Positions 53,479 to 62,814 are shown, numbered from the stretch's first letter. The stretch is DNA of 64,000 nt from Bordetella parapertussis (GCA_945862985.1 CAMAZF010000007.1:1-64000), one strand, 5' to 3'. A program made the numbers and translations. The notes: generated by a model from the sequence alone, not told the origin.

Positions 53479-53990
53479 TTAGTCCGGGGCGTCCGCCGGG
53501 ACGAACGGCACACAACTGACCGGTACACCTAGCTGCTGCGCTGCTAGGCGTTGCAAGGCTGAGGTCTGTACCGGCTGCCGGCTGGCATTTGACCGCCAGT
53601 CATGAAGCCATGTTCGCTCCAGCCAGGGCCGCCGACCGCGAGGCTTGAGTGGCAGCGCACCAAGCGAAGCATAGGGGTCGACGAGATAGCGGTTCTGCAT
53701 GAACACTACCGCCTCACCATTGAGCCCAAAAGGGGGGGGCAAATTGCCAAAGCACTTGCTCCCATTCGTCCGCCGCCAACATGTCGGCAAGGAGGCGTTT
53801 CCGCCGCAAACCGGCCGGGCATCGTCGGCTCGACACGCTCGAGTCAAACATGGTCCGGCAGATCGGCCGGCACACCCATGCGCGCATCAAAATATACGAT
53901 CGTCTCGACATCCGGCGTAATGGCCCGCAGCAGGTCGCACAACAGCACCGCGCCACCGGCCTAGTGTACATTTATTGCATGGACGAACAA
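53479..53990 (-). pseudogene. decayed glycosyltransferase
   Basis: Pieces of a GT4-like N-terminal half can be read in alternating frames: GAVLLCDLLRAITPDVETIV and YFDARMGVPADLPDHV then a stop, followed in other frames by PPFGLNGEAVVFMQNRYLVD and RLAAQQLGVPVSCVPFVPAD. At least two frameshifts and one stop are needed to join them, and the donor-binding half is absent. It is GC-rich like the genes on its right and related to the intact AT-rich glycosyltransferase at 51071, so it may be the ancestral gene that was displaced. Confidence 0.75.
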
Positions 53991-53991
53991 C

Positions 53992-55722
53992 CTAGGCATG
54001 ATCGCAGTCCTTATGCTCCAACCTGCCCTCAGGGAGGGCCAGAATTTTGTTGCAGTAGTCGAGCGTTTCGGCGCGATGGGTGATCATGAGCACCGTGCAG
54101 CCCTTCATGCATTCGGCCACCACGTCCATCACCTGCGCCTGCGTGTGCACATCCATCGCACTGGTCGCTTCATCGAGGATGAGCACCTGCGGGTTGCGAT
54201 ACAGCGCACGGGCAATCGCAAGCCGCTGCCGCTGCCCACCGGAGAGGCGTGCGCCGCCTTCACCGATGCTGTCCGACGCGTCCTTCAGTGCGTCCGGCAG
54301 ATCCAGCCGGCCGATCAGCTCGCGGGCGCGCGCCACATCTTCATCCGTGCGACCGGCACTGCTCAGCATGACGTTTGCGATCGCACTGGCGTCCATCAGG
54401 AAAGGCTCCTGGGGCACATAGCCGACACACGTCCACCACTGCGCCTCACGGCCCGCCAGCGGCGCACCGTTGAGCATCACCTGCCCCTGAGTGGGCGGCA
54501 GCAGCCCGAGAATGAGGTTGATCAGCGTGCTCTTGCCTGAGCCCGACGCACCAACCACGGCCAGCGTATCGCCCTTCACGATCTCGACGTCGAGCGACCG
54601 GAGCACCAGCCGCTCATCGTAGGCAAAGCCCGCCTGCACCAGGGTCAGGGCGTCAAACTCGAGCGAGGGCTCACCTTTGCGCCCAACCGGCCGCCCGTGT
54701 ACAACCGGCGCAAGCAGGGTGTCGGTCACCGCCACGACGGCGGGCCAGGCATGCTTGAGCGACTGCAGGTGGCTGACCACCTTGCTCACCGACGGCAGCA
54801 GACGCATGGCCGCCGCGCCAAAAACCGCAAACTCGCCCGCGACCTGGGTCAAGGGCGTTCCCTGCAGCGTATAGATCATGAAGACCAGCCCGAGGCTGAT
54901 GTAGATAGCTACCTCGAACACGAAGCGCGGCAGCAGACCGATGAACAACGCTTCGTTGATCGCGCGGCTCGACGCAGTGGTGAACGACTCGAAGCGTTGC
55001 TGCGCCCACGCCTGCAAGTTGTAGATCGTCAGCTCACGCAAACCGTGGAAGGCCTGCTGGGTCGATTGCACGATATGCCCATCCGCCGTCTGCTGGGCCT
55101 GGCCCAGGCGAACCAGACGGCGATGGGTCGCCAGAAACACCGACACCCCGACCACCGCGAAAATGCCGATGGCCACGAAGAACGCCGTCGCATTGACGAG
55201 CAGCAGCACGCCGCAGACGCACAACGCCGGAATGATCTCGCCAAGCAGCACCAGCACCGGCATGAAGAAGCGACCTTCGAGCGCATTACAGTCAACGGTG
55301 ACGCTGCGCACCCAGTCCGCGGAACGCTTGTCGGCCTGAGACTGGAAAGGCGAGTGGAGAAACCGGTCGAACAGGCGCTCCTGAAAGTAGCGCTTGACCG
55401 CCGTTGCCGTGTGGTATGAATGCCGGCCGACAATGAGGATGACGAACGCCTTGACGACAAAGAGGCCCAACGCAACAGCCAGCAATGCCGACGAGGGCGA
55501 CACGCCGCCGGTGCCCATCCAGTCTGACAGCGCCCCCCATTGCGAGCTCCCGCCGCCGCTGAGCCCAACGGTGAAAAACATGAGCAAGGCCGAGAGGGAG
55601 AACACCTCGAGCACGCCGACCGTACCGACGAGCAGAAACGCGGCGTAAAAACGCCGACGTATCGCCGGCGGAGTCAGCCGGACGATCCTCTCGTAAGGGC
55701 CCAGTTTATCCATCGATATCAA
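53992..55722 (-). CDS. ABC transporter, fused permease and ATPase (PglK/MsbA-like)
   Basis: A 576-residue half-transporter. Six transmembrane helices occupy about residues 20-320; the nucleotide-binding domain has Walker [18 protein letters not shown] near 393, signature LSGGQRQRLAIARAL near 493, Walker B VLILDEATSAMD near 515 and switch His in LMITHRAETL. In this setting it probably flips lipid-linked glycan across the inner membrane as PglK does, which would stand in for Wzx. An ATG three codons downstream is an alternative start. Confidence 0.88.
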   Translation of the reverse strand: MISMDKLGPYERIVRLTPPAIRRRFYAAFLLVGTVGVLEVFSLSALLMFFTVGLSGGGSSQWGALSDWMGTGGVSPSSALLAVALGLFVVKAFVILIVGRHSYHTATAVKRYFQERLFDRFLHSPFQSQADKRSADWVRSVTVDCNALEGRFFMPVLVLLGEIIPALCVCGVLLLVNATAFFVAIGIFAVVGVSVFLATHRRLVRLGQAQQTADGHIVQSTQQAFHGLRELTIYNLQAWAQQRFESFTTASSRAINEALFIGLLPRFVFEVAIYISLGLVFMIYTLQGTPLTQVAGEFAVFGAAAMRLLPSVSKVVSHLQSLKHAWPAVVAVTDTLLAPVVHGRPVGRKGEPSLEFDALTLVQAGFAYDERLVLRSLDVEIVKGDTLAVVGASGSGKSTLINLILGLLPPTQGQVMLNGAPLAGREAQWWTCVGYVPQEPFLMDASAIANVMLSSAGRTDEDVARARELIGRLDLPDALKDASDSIGEGGARLSGGQRQRLAIARALYRNPQVLILDEATSAMDVHTQAQVMDVVAECMKGCTVLMITHRAETLDYCNKILALPEGRLEHKDCDHA

Positions 55723-55874
55723 ATCACTCTTCTACTTGCCCAGCACCATGGGTAATCGCGATCCTGCCGCCTTTCGCCCGCCTCCTGGAGCAACGCGGCC
55801 TCCTGCCTGTTCGTCATACGCCATCACGGGCAGGCCACCGCGCCGGCACTGCAACAGGCCTGGCGCCTCTCAGA

Positions 55875-56609
55875 TCACACAGCGGATTTCAGGCTTCGTC
55901 CAAGTTCGACATACTCGTCGGGCACGCCACAGAAGCCGATCTCGCCCTTCAGCACCAGCCTGTAGCTGACCGGCTGGCCACGTTCGATCAGTTCGTTGTA
56001 CAGCGGCGCCACATAGAGCTCCCCCGCAACGCCTCGGTGTTTCTGCCGATAGGCATTCAAGGCATTTGCGAAGGTGCGCACGGTGGCGAAGTAATACAGG
56101 CCATTCGAGCACAGATCCGAGATTCGCTCCTTCTCCACCACACGGGCGGCATGACCGGGCCGGTCGGGGCTCGGCTCAACGAAAGACCAGTGCGTCCCCT
56201 CGCCCCTGAACACCTCCAGATAGCCGGCCACCTCGCCCCGCGCGGGGTCCTTCTCGAAGTTGTACAGGACCGTGTCGATGTTGAAGATGAACAGTTCCTC
56301 TTCCTCCTGCGCACACGAAAGCGACAGCTCAACCGATTCGGCCTGGCCGCCGGTTTCACCCGCGTGCTCGATTACCTCGAAGCGCCGCACGCCGAGCGCG
56401 TGCATGCGCTCGACAAGGAAGGCCCGGTCGTGGGTGTCCGCCCGACACAGCAGAACGAACAAGTCGGTGTCGAAGTAGCGCCGAAACGAGCCTAGCACGT
56501 GGTCGAAGACGACCTGCCCTTCAACGCCGAGCGGGAGTTTGTACTTGGGTAAGGTGTAGCCGGCAGTAAAAAAGCGACTGGAGCGCCCTAGCATCGGAAA
56601 AACAAACAT
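55875..56609 (-). CDS. sugar nucleotidyltransferase-like protein
   Basis: A 244-residue protein with the nucleotidyltransferase fold: MLGRSSRFFTAGYTLPKYKL near the N-terminus carries the GxxxRF...PKxxLP signature, and the metal-binding Asp is in LFIFNIDTVLYNF near 112. This is a compact GT-A NTP transferase that would activate a phosphorylated sugar or small alcohol. It follows the nucleotidyltransferase-kinase fusion by two bases and probably acts with it. The substrate is unknown. Confidence 0.7.
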   Translation of the reverse strand: MFVFPMLGRSSRFFTAGYTLPKYKLPLGVEGQVVFDHVLGSFRRYFDTDLFVLLCRADTHDRAFLVERMHALGVRRFEVIEHAGETGGQAESVELSLSCAQEEEELFIFNIDTVLYNFEKDPARGEVAGYLEVFRGEGTHWSFVEPSPDRPGHAARVVEKERISDLCSNGLYYFATVRTFANALNAYRQKHRGVAGELYVAPLYNELIERGQPVSYRLVLKGEIGFCGVPDEYVELGRSLKSAV

Positions 56610-56610
56610 G

Positions 56611-58164
56611 TCAGTTCAACCTGTCCTCGAAGGTATCGGCGTACAGCCGCATCGCGTTAGCCAGCAGAGCGGTCTGGCGACTATCCGAGTCCGCATGCAG
56701 TGGCAACATGGCGATAAACAGAAGCGGGAGAGTCTTCTCGATCGCCCCCGCGCTCACGCCGGGCAAGAACCTGTGTCGCCTGAACGCGCCCTGGATCTCC
56801 TCGACGTCATCGGCGCCGAAGATCCGAAACGAGAAGTGCTGACCATCGACGGACAGCGCATACTGCCCCGCCACGATATGGTCGTACAGCCCGAGAATCG
56901 AGTGGGCGAGCTTGGCAACGTCATAGAGCTGGCTGCCGTACAGCATTGGCTGGCCGTCCTCGTCGGCGCCGCGCGGATCGATCAGCTTGATGGCACGCAT
57001 CCGGGAGTCATAGAGGATGTTGCTCAGGCACAGATCACCGTGAACGAATGCAGGCACATCGCCAAGCGTCATCAGGTGCGCACTCGAATCGGCCAGGATC
57101 TGTCTGAGCGACGGGAGGCGGACGCCATTGAGCACCAGCTCGGCGTCCGCGTCGAACCCGGTCTGCCGTATGAAGTCCTCTAGGCGGCCATGCGCTTTCC
57201 GTACGAAAAGCGCCTCGTTTCTCGCCCCTTCTGCGCACGCCGGGGCATCTGCAGCGCGCGAGGCGTCGAGAAAACCCGAGATCTTCATGAACACGCGCTC
57301 CCAGAAGACGACCGTCTGACGCCCATAGACGAAGCTTTCGTTGAGCGGGATCGCGCCGAGATACTCGATCGAGTAGAAATAGGCCTCATCCTCGACGCCA
57401 TCACCTAGGTACTGCGGTGTGAACCTGCGCAGGGGGGCCGGCGTATGGTCGAACCAGTGCGCCTCGGCACGGATCTTTTCTCCGTTGCTGCTGAATTTTT
57501 TCAGCACGGTGTGATCGATCTTGAGCCGATTGAACGCCCGCTCCGTGGTGAATGACGAGCGGGCGTAAAAGTAGCAGGTTGCGTTGGTGAGGATGTAGCA
57601 GCGCTCGATTCTCGAATGCGCGACCTTCTGCCCGAACGAATACCGCTTGATCGCTCGGAAGTAGTCCAGGGATTCTTCTTTCAGGCAGTGAGTGAGTGCC
57701 TCCGGCTGCGACACGGAAAAGAGGCCGGCCCAGAGGAGATCGCGCTCGGCACCGTAGGCTTCGACCGGCAGCGCCGGCTCCAGATCGGTTTCGAAAACAC
57801 CGATCATGTCGGGCTCGCGCGGCACCGCCAGAGGCAGGCAACCGCCGAGCAGGAAGGTGACCCCCTGCCCCCGCGGACAATGCCGGGCCAGAACCTCGGC
57901 CAGCTCCTCACCAGTATTACGGACCCCGTCGAGGGCCACCAGATGGACCCCTTGCTCGCCCAGCCATACACGCTCCGAGTCTGACACCCTGAAGCCCTCG
58001 GGGAGCGTCATCAGGATGAGTCGAGCCGGAAACGCCTGCCGCAGCGTCTCCACCTGATAGGCATAAAGGCGACGATTGGCCAGCGGCACGAAGCTCACAG
58101 GCAGATCGCCGACCTCGGCACGCAGGCTCTCGCCCACATATTGCGCGGACAGGACGACGATCAT
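56611..58164 (-). CDS. nucleotidyltransferase-like / APH-type kinase fusion
   Basis: A 517-residue two-part protein. Residues 1 to about 230 resemble a nucleotidyltransferase domain, with PLANRRLYAYQVETLRQAFP as an NRPL-type segment and LLGGCLPLAVPREPDMIGVF. Residues about 240-517 are an aminoglycoside-phosphotransferase-fold kinase, with the catalytic loop FVHGDLCLSNILYD and metal-binding IKLIDPRG. It looks like a sugar or polyol kinase joined to an activating domain. The start overlaps the stop of the phosphatase gene upstream in transcription. Confidence 0.7.
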   Translation of the reverse strand: MIVVLSAQYVGESLRAEVGDLPVSFVPLANRRLYAYQVETLRQAFPARLILMTLPEGFRVSDSERVWLGEQGVHLVALDGVRNTGEELAEVLARHCPRGQGVTFLLGGCLPLAVPREPDMIGVFETDLEPALPVEAYGAERDLLWAGLFSVSQPEALTHCLKEESLDYFRAIKRYSFGQKVAHSRIERCYILTNATCYFYARSSFTTERAFNRLKIDHTVLKKFSSNGEKIRAEAHWFDHTPAPLRRFTPQYLGDGVEDEAYFYSIEYLGAIPLNESFVYGRQTVVFWERVFMKISGFLDASRAADAPACAEGARNEALFVRKAHGRLEDFIRQTGFDADAELVLNGVRLPSLRQILADSSAHLMTLGDVPAFVHGDLCLSNILYDSRMRAIKLIDPRGADEDGQPMLYGSQLYDVAKLAHSILGLYDHIVAGQYALSVDGQHFSFRIFGADDVEEIQGAFRRHRFLPGVSAGAIEKTLPLLFIAMLPLHADSDSRQTALLANAMRLYADTFEDRLN

Positions 58165-58535
58165 TGGGCGTTCCAGGAGCCGATCAGCCGGGCGACCTGT
58201 TCCGGCGTCATGCGCGCGAACTCATCGGGCCGCAGCGCGCGGTCATCCACGTAGAACCCCTCGTGCCCGCACCACGGCTTGCCCACGACCACCTCGTCGA
58301 ACTCGACGTCGTGCCGCCGCAGCCAGTCGAGGATCACGGGCAGCGTGTGCACGTTGATCTTGCCGACATTGCCTTCATAGGTCCGCATGTTGCGGCTGGT
58401 GTGCACCACCACCTCGAAGCCAAGCGCGCGATACTCCCGTAACTTGTCGATGACGGCCTGGTTCGGGCGGGCATTCGGATAGTCACCCCCGGCGTAGCAA
58501 AGGGTGTGGTCGAGGTCGATGATGATGCGCTTCAT
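58161..58535 (-). CDS. HAD phosphatase, EcbF/BcbF capsule type
   Basis: A 124-residue HAD-family protein. Motif I is IIDLDHTLCY near residue 5, then YPNARPNQAVIDKLREYRAL, motif II in VVHTSRNMRTYEGNVGKINV, and GKPWCGHEGFYVDDRALRPD at the end with the acidic motif. This matches small capsule-biosynthesis phosphatases such as EcbF and BcbF. The substrate is probably a phosphorylated intermediate handled by the adjacent kinase fusion. Its ATG shares one base with the preceding stop. Confidence 0.82.
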   Translation of the reverse strand: MKRIIIDLDHTLCYAGGDYPNARPNQAVIDKLREYRALGFEVVVHTSRNMRTYEGNVGKINVHTLPVILDWLRRHDVEFDEVVVGKPWCGHEGFYVDDRALRPDEFARMTPEQVARLIGSWNAQ

Positions 58536-59272
58536 CAGAACCACCCACGCCGCGTCGGGTCGATCTGGTACTGCTCCAGCAACGGCTCGAGCTCGACGCC
58601 ATACTCGCCCAGGTTCCACTTGCCCTTGCCGATGGCGGTCGCGACATAAGGATAGACATCGTTGTCGAAGTGATGCAGCCCCCTGCGCTTGCCAGAGCGG
58701 TAAGAGAACGCCGCCTTGAGCCCCAATTTCCTGACCACCTTCTGGCTGTTGACCTCGAGCTCCCAGATGTTGACCTTGAGGTTGGCCTTCAGCACATCCA
58801 TGAGGACCGTACGCCGCCAGAAGCTGGGCTGGATCGAGAAAATCCATTTCGACTTAAGGCTCAGGCTGTAGAGCGTCGGGCACGCGGGCACCGGTTCGTA
58901 CTGGCAGTCGCCACCCTTGATGAGGCGGATATGGTCGAACTGCCCGGACTGCATGAGCTCGTAGTACTTCGCCAGCTTCTGGTACTCCGGCGCGGCGTAC
59001 AGGAACATGTCCTCGTGGTCGAAGAAGACGAACTCATACCCCTCGAGCGCCTCCAGGCAGGCGAGCAGTCGCTGCGGGTAGGGTCGCCCTTCTTCATAGA
59101 TCAGCGGCTTGACGGTCTCCGGCAGCTCCGGGTGCGCTTGATTGACCGCGACGAAGTGCGCCATGCCCACCGAAAAATGCGCGCGCATCTGGGGAAAGTA
59201 GAGCTTCCAGACGTCCGCGCAGTCGGTATGGGAGAAGGTCAGGTGACAAATCCTGTCGCCGAAGAGTTTCAT
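58535..59272 (-). CDS. conserved-looking protein of polysaccharide cluster, possible transferase
   Basis: A 245-residue soluble protein I do not recognise. It starts MKLFGDRICHLTFSHTDCAD and contains YEFVFFDHEDMFLYAAPEYQ near residue 83, where DHED could be a metal-binding DxD-like motif of a GT-A enzyme, and a basic C-terminal segment (SYRSGKRRGLHHFDNDVYPY). ATG 59272 is chosen over one 12 bases upstream. Tight spacing on both sides places it in the same operon. Confidence 0.6.
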   Translation of the reverse strand: MKLFGDRICHLTFSHTDCADVWKLYFPQMRAHFSVGMAHFVAVNQAHPELPETVKPLIYEEGRPYPQRLLACLEALEGYEFVFFDHEDMFLYAAPEYQKLAKYYELMQSGQFDHIRLIKGGDCQYEPVPACPTLYSLSLKSKWIFSIQPSFWRRTVLMDVLKANLKVNIWELEVNSQKVVRKLGLKAAFSYRSGKRRGLHHFDNDVYPYVATAIGKGKWNLGEYGVELEPLLEQYQIDPTRRGWF

Positions 59273-59284
59273 GCCCGCCTCCAT

Positions 59285-60307
59285 TCAGTACAGGTCTGAT
59301 TCCATGAGTTCGATCGGCGAAGTGCCGGCGTAAAAGGCCTGATACCACTTCATCGTTCGATAGAGTCCCTCGACGCTGTTGTCGCGGGGGGGCGCGAAGC
59401 GGCTGCTATACTTAGCCACATTCACGCTCAGATTCAGGTCTTCCTTGACCCTTACCTCTTCGTCGATGACGTCGAGATCCAGATAGTATTCCTTGAACAG
59501 CTCAATCACGTCGCGCACTCGCGCGAAACTGCTGTCCTTCGGCCCCAAGTTCCAGGCCTCGCCGCTGGGAATGCCGCCGTCGAGTGCGGCAAGCGCGATT
59601 CTCGAAATGCCCTTGGCTACATCGCTTACATGCTGGAAGGGACGCGTTGCGTCCATGTAGCGCACACGGAAACTTCTGTCGCCTCGTGCGGCGTGAATCA
59701 GGTCCGGAATCAGGCGGTTGATGGACCAGTCCCCTCCCCCCACCACGTTGCCGAGACGTACGGTCTGGATATTGAGGGCACGCCCCGCCCGATGCGCGTT
59801 GTTGTACGCCTTGGCGATCAGCTCGGAGCTGGACTTCGACACGCTGTAGACGTCGCCGCCGCCCAGCGGGTCGGTTTCCGAGAACGGGTGCCCGTCGCTG
59901 TTGTTCTCGTACACCTTGTCGCTCGTGATGCACACTGCGGCGCGCACGCTTTCAGTCAGCCTCGCCGCCTCGAGCACGGCAAGCGTGCCGAGCGCATTGG
60001 AACGGTAGGTCAAATAAGGTTGCTTGAAGGCGCGCGGCACGATGGCCTGGCCCGCCAGGTGTACGATCAGCTTGGGCTGTATCTGTGCGACCCAGTCCTG
60101 CCATGCTGCAAGATCAGATACATCGCACTCGCGCTCCCCATCCATCAGCGTGTTCAGGCCTGCAACATCGTACAGTCGCTCGCCGTAGGAACTCCGGTCA
60201 TCCAGCCCATAGACGCGCCACCCTTCACGCTTGAACAGGAAAGCGGTCCAGGCGCCGATGAAGCCCATATGCCCTGTCACGAGGACGCGCGGTGTCGAAG
60301 TGTTCAT
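59285..60307 (-). CDS. CDP-glucose 4,6-dehydratase-like enzyme
   Basis: A 340-residue extended SDR. It has the cofactor motif LVTGHMGFIGAWTAFLFKRE, the block LAGQAIVPRAFKQPYLTYRS, the catalytic TSDKVYENN and VYSVSKSSSELIAKAYNNA with YxxxK, and RLGNVVGGGDWSINRLIPDL, which is the RfbG signature. RfbG makes CDP-4-keto-6-deoxyglucose. No CDP-glucose synthase (RfbF) is obvious in the window, so the true substrate may be another nucleotide sugar made by the neighbouring nucleotidyltransferases. The start at 60307 has AGGA nine bases upstream. Confidence 0.82.
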   Translation of the reverse strand: MNTSTPRVLVTGHMGFIGAWTAFLFKREGWRVYGLDDRSSYGERLYDVAGLNTLMDGERECDVSDLAAWQDWVAQIQPKLIVHLAGQAIVPRAFKQPYLTYRSNALGTLAVLEAARLTESVRAAVCITSDKVYENNSDGHPFSETDPLGGGDVYSVSKSSSELIAKAYNNAHRAGRALNIQTVRLGNVVGGGDWSINRLIPDLIHAARGDRSFRVRYMDATRPFQHVSDVAKGISRIALAALDGGIPSGEAWNLGPKDSSFARVRDVIELFKEYYLDLDVIDEEVRVKEDLNLSVNVAKYSSRFAPPRDNSVEGLYRTMKWYQAFYAGTSPIELMESDLY

Positions 60308-60359
60308 TCCGTCATTCCTCCGAATTTCATTACGCCGCAGCACGACACAGATTTCGTGC

Positions 60360-60785
60360 TTACAGCAGGATTCTCATTGTCTGCCCACCGGCCTCAAAGC
60401 CGCCCGCCGCGTAGAACGGCTGGGCCAAGGCGGCGGCCTCGAGCGACACCTTGAAGCAACCACGCGCCCGCGCAGCCGCGACGAGCGCGTCCACGATGAG
60501 CCGGCCGACTCCCTGACCACGCACATCGGGTGCAACAACCACATCCTCGATGATGCCAGAGCGCCCGCCGCGGACCCGGTTCAGCACAAATACCGAACCG
60601 AAGGCGACCAGCCTGCCACCGCGCACTGCGACACAGGCGTGGCAGTCTGCATGGGCCGCAAACGCGTCGGCCAGTGCCGGAACGGTCTGCGCAGCAGGCC
60701 GATAGGCGCTGACATGCTGCAGCAGGTCGATCACCGCCTCCATGTCTTCCGGCACAAATGCGCGGACGCTCACCAGCGCAGTCAC
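60360..60785 (-). CDS. GNAT family N-acetyltransferase
   Basis: A 141-residue acetyltransferase. Motif A is VVAPDVRGQGVGRLIVDALV with the QGVG pyrophosphate-binding turn, and motif B is CFKVSLEAAALAQPFYAAGG. It could acetylate an amino sugar for the polysaccharide. Its start overlaps the wecB stop by four bases. Confidence 0.82.
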   Translation of the reverse strand: MTALVSVRAFVPEDMEAVIDLLQHVSAYRPAAQTVPALADAFAAHADCHACVAVRGGRLVAFGSVFVLNRVRGGRSGIIEDVVVAPDVRGQGVGRLIVDALVAAARARGCFKVSLEAAALAQPFYAAGGFEAGGQTMRILL

Positions 60786-61927
60786 GACGCGGCCGCTCCC
60801 TTCAGGTAGGTCGCGATACGCTCGCCCGCATGGCCGTCACCAAAGGGATTGACCGCGCGCGCCATCGCTTCGAACGCCGCCGCATCGCTGATTAGGGTCT
60901 GCGTTTCGCGAATCACCCGGAGCGGCTCTGTCGTCACCAGCCTGGCGGTGCCGGCCTCGATGGCCTCGGGGCGCTCGCTGGTGTCTCGCATCACGAGCAC
61001 CGGCTTGCCCAGGGCCGGAGCTTCCTCCTGAATGCCGCCGCTGTCGGTCAGCACGAGCAGGCAATGGCGCAGCAACCACGCGAAGTCTTTGTAGTCCTGC
61101 GGCGGAATCAGCACCACGTTCGGTACATCGGCCAGCTTGTGCTCAACTACGTCCTTGACCTTGGGATTCAGGTGGACCGGGTAGATGAAATGCAGGTCGG
61201 GGTTGGCCTTGGCCAGCTCATGGATGCTGTAGCAGATGTTGTCGAGCCCGGTGCCGAAGTTCTCGCGGCGGTGCGCCGTGATCAGCACGAAGGGCCGCGC
61301 TTCGATGTTGAAACCGATCTGTGCAAGCAGGCGGGCACGCAGTTGCACGACCTCCTCGGGGCGGCCTTCCAGTGTGCGGATGGTGAGCAGCAGCGCGTCG
61401 ATCACCGTATTTCCGGTCACGATGATGCTGTCCGGCGTAATGCCCTCACGCTCGAGATTGGCCCGCGCCGCAGGCGTCGGCGCAAAATGGTGCCGGGTCG
61501 CAATCGCCACCGAGCGCCGGTTGTATTCCTCGGGGAAGGGCGAGAGCAGGTTGCCAGTTCGCAGCCCCGCCTCGACATGCCCGACCTCGATCTGGCGGTA
61601 GAACGCTGCCAGCGCCCCCGCCATGGCGGAGGTTGTGTCGCCGTGCACCAGCACCAGATCGGGCTGTGTCGCCTCGAAGTGGGCATCGAGTGCGAGCAGC
61701 AGCCGGCTGGTGAGTTCTGCCAGCGACTGCCCGGGCTTCATCACGCCCAGCTCGACGTCGGGCTTCAGGTCGAACGCCGCCATCGCGCCGTCGAGCATGG
61801 TGGTGTGCTGACCGGTGCTGCAGATGGTGACGGCAAAATCATCCGGCTGCGCACGCAGCGCCAGCACCACTGGAGCCATCTTGATGGCCTCGGGCCGCGT
61901 ACCGATCACGACAAAGACTTTCTTCAC
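60782..61927 (-). CDS. wecB: UDP-N-acetylglucosamine 2-epimerase (non-hydrolysing)
   Basis: A 381-residue epimerase that interconverts UDP-GlcNAc and UDP-ManNAc. It has VVIGTRPEAIKMAPVVLALR, VLVHGDTTSAMAGALAAFYR, HVEAGLRTGNLLSPFPEEYN, ITAHRRENFGTGLDNICYSI and LTDSGGIQEEAPALGKPVLV. The start is a GTG with GGGGA about six bases upstream; an ATG-started extension of 79 residues reads through the neighbouring gene and is rejected. It is the WecB type, distinct from the FnlC type at 44781. Confidence 0.93.
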   Translation of the reverse strand: MKKVFVVIGTRPEAIKMAPVVLALRAQPDDFAVTICSTGQHTTMLDGAMAAFDLKPDVELGVMKPGQSLAELTSRLLLALDAHFEATQPDLVLVHGDTTSAMAGALAAFYRQIEVGHVEAGLRTGNLLSPFPEEYNRRSVAIATRHHFAPTPAARANLEREGITPDSIIVTGNTVIDALLLTIRTLEGRPEEVVQLRARLLAQIGFNIEARPFVLITAHRRENFGTGLDNICYSIHELAKANPDLHFIYPVHLNPKVKDVVEHKLADVPNVVLIPPQDYKDFAWLLRHCLLVLTDSGGIQEEAPALGKPVLVMRDTSERPEAIEAGTARLVTTEPLRVIRETQTLISDAAAFEAMARAVNPFGDGHAGERIATYLKGAAAS

Positions 61928-61940
61928 ACTTGTCCCCACC

Positions 61941-62810
61941 TCAGATATGGATGTTCTTCTCGGCCAGCTTGCGCTGGAGCGCGCGGCCCCATTTGCCCAA
62001 CCAGGGGTACCTGGTGGCCAGTCGCTTGATGAAGCGGAGACGGGCCACGCCGGGGCCGATGACCACGCCCGCCGACGCCGTATCCGCGACGTCCTTGCAC
62101 AGGCGGAACCCGTTCGACGTGCAATGGCGCAGCGCCGTATCGAACTTGCGCAGCGCCTCGTCACCCTGTGACACGGCCTCCTTTGAGGTCCCGAGCTTCA
62201 TCGCAAGTTCCGGGTCGCTGCCCCAGATAGCCAGATCAGACTCGGGATGCGGCGGCACCATGGTGCGGATGCCCAGGTGCTTTTGTAGCATGAATGAAAA
62301 ATGCATGTCCTCGCCCACTAGCCGGGACATGCCGAGCGGCGGCAATTCGCGCCAGAACGCGCCGAGCCACTCCCGTTTGAAAAACCAGGCATGCCCGACG
62401 ATGTCGACAACCTCGGCCTTTTCATTCGGTGCATCCCAGCCAAACGACACAAAGGGGTGGTAGCGGGCGGCGCTCAGGAAACGCAGCCCACGCGCCCCGA
62501 GCAGGGCCGGCTCACGCTCCATCTGCTGCAGGCAGCTTTCGAAAAAACGCGGCGCAGGGAAGGTATCGTCGTCCAGCATGCAGACGTACTCGCTCTCGGC
62601 GTTGATCGCGTACGCGAAGCGGGACCACACGCCGAGGTTATGCGAGTTGTTGGCGACCATCACCTTGTCGCCATAGCCATGCAGGTCCAGTTCTTCGCCG
62701 TTGTTCCAGATAAGCACCCGCTCCGCGGGCACCGTCTGCGACAGCACGCAGTCGATCTGCTGCTTCAGGTATTGCTGACGCTTAAAGGCATTTAGGACAA
62801 CCGTAATCAT
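61941..62810 (-). CDS. glycosyltransferase family 2 protein
   Basis: A 289-residue GT-A glycosyltransferase. It begins MITVVLNAFKRQQYLKQQID and carries the nucleotide-sugar metal motif in YVCMLDDDTFPAPRFFESCL near residue 75; a second acidic site is in RLVGEDMHFSFML near 163. The ATG at 62810 begins exactly at the GT2 beta-1 strand. Donor and acceptor are unknown. Confidence 0.82.
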   Translation of the reverse strand: MITVVLNAFKRQQYLKQQIDCVLSQTVPAERVLIWNNGEELDLHGYGDKVMVANNSHNLGVWSRFAYAINAESEYVCMLDDDTFPAPRFFESCLQQMEREPALLGARGLRFLSAARYHPFVSFGWDAPNEKAEVVDIVGHAWFFKREWLGAFWRELPPLGMSRLVGEDMHFSFMLQKHLGIRTMVPPHPESDLAIWGSDPELAMKLGTSKEAVSQGDEALRKFDTALRHCTSNGFRLCKDVADTASAGVVIGPGVARLRFIKRLATRYPWLGKWGRALQRKLAEKNIHI

Positions 62811-62814
62811 GCGT

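Noticed and set aside
55723-55874. Glycosyltransferase C-terminal remnant
   Set aside because: A minus-strand reading with GLPVMAYDEQA is suggestive, but it is too short and needs frame changes to support a call.
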